Translations under genes and position numbers: made by a program
Notes under the pieces: model-generated
Database searches by the model: none
What the model was told of the DNA's origin: nothing
What the model saw: the letters and a program-made list of their open reading frames with translations, nothing else
Source: an uncultured Collinsella sp.
GTDB taxonomy: Bacteria > Actinomycetota > Coriobacteriia > Coriobacteriales > Coriobacteriaceae
Reading direction: 5' to 3'
Assembly: GCA_900758475.1 (NCBI GenBank)
Contig: CAAERQ010000011.1
Span: 52,486 to 116,485 of the forward strand
Length of the DNA: 64,000 bases
Part shown: positions 60,750-64,000 of the stretch, piece by piece
How positions within the stretch are numbered: the stretch's first letter is position 1
Layout of the letters: each line of letters begins with the position of its first letter

Positions 60750-61658
60750 CTAGCCCGTTACGTAATACCACACGACGGTGTCGCCATTGGAGAGAACGTA
60801 GTTGCTGCAGGCCGTATTGGGCGTTATGCCGTTGACGGAGTACATCCAGCCGCTCGTACCGCCGTGCTCCTTCTCGGCCAAACCGCCAATGGCGGCGACA
60901 TACGTACCGTACGACGAACCGTGCGCGTTAACGGAAAGGCCCAGCGCGCACAGGGCATCGTAAACGGTGGCGCCTTCGTTAAAGGTAAAGGTGCCGCCAG
61001 AAGACACGGGATTGCCCACGGCGCTCGATGTGACCGACACCGTCACCGTAACGTAACCAGGCTGCTGCGAGCCGCTCTGGTTGCCCGTAGAGGTGCTGCC
61101 GCCGTTGGACGCAGAGCCACCGCCGGTTGCCGAGCCGCCATCCGAAGAAGAGCCGTCAGAAGAGCTCGATCCACCGGCGGATTCGGAGCCCTGACCATCA
61201 GATGCGTTGCCGGACTTCTTGCCACCCCTGCCTTCGGACTTCTTCCCTTTCGACTCCTTCTTTGAGTTCTTGTCCGAAGATTCGGAATCGTCCTTGGAGT
61301 CGGACTCGTTCGAATCCTTAGACTCATCCTTCGAGTCATCCGAAGATTTGGAATCCATGGACCCCGTCTTGCCCGAGACGGCAGTCGACCGGGAACCCGA
61401 GGCATCCTCTGCAATGACGCTCTCCCCCGCCACGGCCTGCACAATCCAGTCGATGGACCATGCGCCGCTGGAAGAAGGCCGGACAAAGCCTAGCGACACC
61501 ACGATCAGAACGATGCAGGCAGCCGTCAGCGCACCGACGAGCGCCTTGCGCCGAGGGGCGGACGCCGCCGAAGCGACGCCCTTTCGCTTAGTATCGTCAA
61601 GCTGGATGAACGACGAGTTGGGTTGCTTGGAGTCGGCGTCCTGAGGTTTATTGGACAC
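60750..61658 (-). CDS. Membrane-anchored DUF4430 protein
   Basis: A 302-residue envelope protein. A short cytoplasmic lead precedes a membrane segment (ALVGALTAACIVLIVVSLGF, about residues 39-58). A long low-complexity Ser/Asp/Lys/Gly linker follows, then a C-terminal DUF4430 domain (FTFNEGATVYDALCALGLSV, then GTSGWMYSVNGITPN and VLSNGDTVVWYYVTG). DUF4430 is the transcobalamin-C-terminal-like fold found in Gram-positive surface proteins. GTG 61658 with AGGTG is preferred; GTG 61667 is also possible. It starts about 10 bp after the stop of the large surface protein. Confidence 0.8.
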   Translation of the reverse strand: MSNKPQDADSKQPNSSFIQLDDTKRKGVASAASAPRRKALVGALTAACIVLIVVSLGFVRPSSSGAWSIDWIVQAVAGESVIAEDASGSRSTAVSGKTGSMDSKSSDDSKDESKDSNESDSKDDSESSDKNSKKESKGKKSEGRGGKKSGNASDGQGSESAGGSSSSDGSSSDGGSATGGGSASNGGSTSTGNQSGSQQPGYVTVTVSVTSSAVGNPVSSGGTFTFNEGATVYDALCALGLSVNAHGSSYGTYVAAIGGLAEKEHGGTSGWMYSVNGITPNTACSNYVLSNGDTVVWYYVTG

Positions 61659-61667
61659 AGCCCTCAC

Positions 61668-64000
61668 CTACCGACGCTTGGTAAACACGAACATGCCGAC
61701 GATGGCGAGGCCGATCACGCCAGCCGCTACGCCGACAATGGCGAGCGGGTTGAAGCCAGACTCCTGTGCCGGAGCCGCAGCGGACTTCCTGGCGGTGGTT
61801 GCAGCAGAAGAGCCCGCGTCAGACTTGCCAGACTTGTCGTCCTTCTTGTCAGACTTCTTATCGGACTTGTCGGAATCCTTCTTGGAATCCTCGCCGTCCT
61901 TGGTCTCGGTCGCAGTCGTGGTAGACGAGACCGGCTTCTGGCCAGGCGAAACGGCGCCGCCAGGCTGCTGGCCGTTTGTGCCGCCACCGGAGTTACCGTC
62001 ATTGCCAGAGCCGCCCGCATTGCCATTGGAGCCGCCGTTGGAACCAGAGTCGCCGTTACCACCAGGGTTAACGGCATTCTTGACCCACTTGGCATACAGC
62101 GTCATATCAGCCGTCACCGCAGCGCTAAAGTCATACGCCTCCGTGCAGGCCTCATCCTTGTACCAACCGGCGAAGGTATAACCCTCGCGTGTGGGGTCGG
62201 CGGGCTTTAACAGCTTGTTTCCCTTAAACACGGCAGAGCTCGAGGACGACCCGTCACCATATGCCAGGACGACGTTAATGCCGTCACTCAGGCGGAACAG
62301 CGTGCCGGAATCGTTGATGTAATACAGGTTGCCGTAACGGTCGGAAACAACAGGCGAGTCACAGTACTCGTTGTGACCAGATGCGTCATATGCCAAGGTC
62401 GCCTCGGCATCACCCATCTTGTAACGGTACACACCGCCGCCGGAAATACGGTTTCCCTTGCTATCAGACTGGGCGCTATTGACCGTAAAGTACACGTAGG
62501 TTCCCTCGGCCTGCTTTGAGACCAGCGGCGCAGCCTTAATGCCGCCCGCGGGCAGCGCCGCACCGTCAGAGCCAGAGACAAACTTGACGCTCATTGTCTT
62601 AAGGTCAACGATGGCCAACGCAGACGAATCGCCCTTTTCGCCACCAACCAGCAACGTGTTGTTATCAAGAAGCGTCGGAATCGACGCGCAGCCCGTCAAA
62701 CCAAGGTCAACGGTCTTTTCGGACAGCGACGCCTCACTCCGCAGCGAATCGTCAAACGAAATCACATGCAGCTTGCCGTCGCGCGTGACCAAATACATGG
62801 TCTTGCCATCCTGCGACACCACGATACTCGAGTTTGTCGTCACGCCCAGGGAAAGCTCGCCTAACACCTCGCCAGTCTTTTGATCGAGCACTTCCACCGT
62901 TCCGGAAGACGTGGGAACCACGAACTTGCCATCCACAGCAACGCCACCGGTCCAGTAGTAGCCCTCATTCGCGTTATGGTGCCTCCAGACTTCCTTACCC
63001 GACTGGATGTCAATGCAGACGACAAAGCCGTTGACGAACTTGGTTATGTCACGAGTCCCATCAGCCGTCCCAATATACAGGTAGTCGCCATCGACCGTTA
63101 GCGAAGAGCTCGACTGGGCCTCGGCACTTACTGCCGAAGTCATCCAAACCGTCTTGAGCTTGTCGACCGTCAGAGCCTGCACCGAACCACCACTGAGCGG
63201 CACCATGACCAGGCCCTTTGCATACACGGGGCGAGCAGTGTAGCTTACGCTCGCCTTGAGCTTGGCAGATGAGGCCACCTTACCCGTCTGACAATCAATC
63301 TTAAGAAGCTGATCATTAACCGCCAAATAGATGTAGCCGTCAACGATCACAGGCTCGCTCGCGTTTGCATAGCTTCCGCCAACATACTGCTTATAGTTAA
63401 ACGTCCAAGCCTCTGCCGTGGCACCCGTGGGGGTATCGGCATTCGTTACGGCATTTCCAAAGCCAGTGGCGTCAGATTTGGAATCGACAGGCCGATCGGC
63501 GTCCGGCTCAACGACAACGCCGTCCACAAGCTCGGCGGGACGCTTGCTGTCGACCAGATAGCGCCAAACGAGCTTATCGCCAGAGTTGAGCTTGGCCTCA
63601 TCCAGACTGTCATCGATGCGGACGCCGTTGACGTATGCCTGCCAGTAACTGGTCGACAAATTGGCCAGAACTGTGCCATCGACAGTCGACGTCACGCTAT
63701 AAAGCTCGACGCCGCCCAAGCCATACGGACGCAGGTTGATAAGCTGGTAATCGATGCCGAGACTCTCAAAGTAGCGCTCGGTGACTTTCTGAATCGTCGA
63801 GCCCTCATCGACAGCAAGGGATGCCTCCCCTGCCCACGGCTGGGACATCTTGTCACCATCTACGCCATAAAGCGTCGCGGAAACCGTAATCTGCTTGGCG
63901 GCATTCTTGGTCCACTTGGCGTACAGGGTAACGTCGCCGGAGACGGGCGTCGAGAAGTCGTAGGCCCGCGTGCACCCCGCATCGGAGTACCAGCCGGCGA
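61668..64000 (-). CDS. Large surface protein with InlB-type repeats, DUF4430 and PQQ-like propeller (partial)
   Basis: The frame stays open to the right edge, so the N-terminus is missing. Reading from the edge: an InlB/Flg_new repeat (AGWYSDAGCTRAYDF, TLYAKWTKN), a DUF4430-like domain (ATLYGVDGDKMSQPW onward), then a beta-propeller with PQQ-like repeats (VDGYIYLAVNDQLLKIDCQT, GKEVWRHH, VEVLDQKTGEVLGELSLG). A second InlB repeat (GYTFAGWYKDEACTEAYDF) follows, then a Gly/Asn and Lys/Asp/Ser-rich spacer and a C-terminal anchor (NPLAIVGVAAGVIGLAIVGM, then FVFTKRR). No LPxTG motif precedes the anchor. The final membrane helix and basic tail suggest direct membrane attachment. It is probably exposed to the gut lumen. 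Confidence 0.85.
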   Translation of the reverse strand, partial: AGWYSDAGCTRAYDFSTPVSGDVTLYAKWTKNAAKQITVSATLYGVDGDKMSQPWAGEASLAVDEGSTIQKVTERYFESLGIDYQLINLRPYGLGGVELYSVTSTVDGTVLANLSTSYWQAYVNGVRIDDSLDEAKLNSGDKLVWRYLVDSKRPAELVDGVVVEPDADRPVDSKSDATGFGNAVTNADTPTGATAEAWTFNYKQYVGGSYANASEPVIVDGYIYLAVNDQLLKIDCQTGKVASSAKLKASVSYTARPVYAKGLVMVPLSGGSVQALTVDKLKTVWMTSAVSAEAQSSSSLTVDGDYLYIGTADGTRDITKFVNGFVVCIDIQSGKEVWRHHNANEGYYWTGGVAVDGKFVVPTSSGTVEVLDQKTGEVLGELSLGVTTNSSIVVSQDGKTMYLVTRDGKLHVISFDDSLRSEASLSEKTVDLGLTGCASIPTLLDNNTLLVGGEKGDSSALAIVDLKTMSVKFVSGSDGAALPAGGIKAAPLVSKQAEGTYVYFTVNSAQSDSKGNRISGGGVYRYKMGDAEATLAYDASGHNEYCDSPVVSDRYGNLYYINDSGTLFRLSDGINVVLAYGDGSSSSSAVFKGNKLLKPADPTREGYTFAGWYKDEACTEAYDFSAAVTADMTLYAKWVKNAVNPGGNGDSGSNGGSNGNAGGSGNDGNSGGGTNGQQPGGAVSPGQKPVSSTTTATETKDGEDSKKDSDKSDKKSDKKDDKSGKSDAGSSAATTARKSAAAPAQESGFNPLAIVGVAAGVIGLAIVGMFVFTKRR

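Noticed and set aside
61668..61760. Sortase-anchored (LPxTG) surface protein
   Set aside because: The C-terminal helix and basic tail are present, but no LPxTG-like motif precedes them.

Overview
The window looks like chromosome from a high-GC gut actinobacterium of the class Coriobacteriia, most likely Collinsella. That is an inference from protein style, from short acidic or alanine-rich hypothetical proteins, and from many small palindromic intergenic repeats; no rRNA or other marker gene is present. Most of the window is GC-rich core genome. Two tracts are visibly more AT-rich and look acquired: about 1.1-14.5 kb, and about 26.9-28.7 kb.

Layout. 0-1.1 kb: the end of a cation/proton antiporter. 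1.1-14.8 kb: a probable anti-phage defence island. On the plus strand a MazG-like pyrophosphohydrolase overlaps a GIY-YIG/DUF2075 helicase. Convergent to it is a tight minus-strand operon of a DruH-like protein, a 1771-residue DruE-like helicase with DUF1998, and a NERD-domain SF1 helicase; this resembles Druantia type III with one extra gene. 15-17.5 kb: serC-serA serine biosynthesis. 17.6-28.3 kb: housekeeping and hypothetical genes, including two related PD-(D/E)XK-like proteins and an ArsP_2-type permease. 28.6-31.4 kb: a zinc/cadmium efflux module (ArsR/SmtB regulator, stand-alone HMA protein, P1B ATPase) with three matching operator palindromes. 31.7-35 kb: a DtxR-like regulator, a HAD phosphatase and an ABC-F ATPase. 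35-39 kb: the pstSCAB phosphate transporter. 39-44 kb: a peptidase, a phosphatase, a DegV protein, a YafQ/DinJ-type toxin-antitoxin pair and a LOG-family protein. 44-51 kb: queuosine genes (tgt, queA, queH) interspersed with an SDR oxidoreductase and a tail-anchored coiled-coil protein. 51-60.6 kb: a divergent methionyl-tRNA synthetase, an RNA m5C methyltransferase, a DegV protein, class III fructose-1,6-bisphosphatase and two GtrA proteins. 60.7-64 kb: two DUF4430 envelope proteins, the second running off the window.

The intergenic DNA is unusual. At least four families of small palindromic elements recur, and one (about 180 bp, two copies) has compensatory changes in its stems, which indicates a conserved folded structure. 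No tRNA, rRNA, CRISPR array, complete insertion sequence or integrase was seen.
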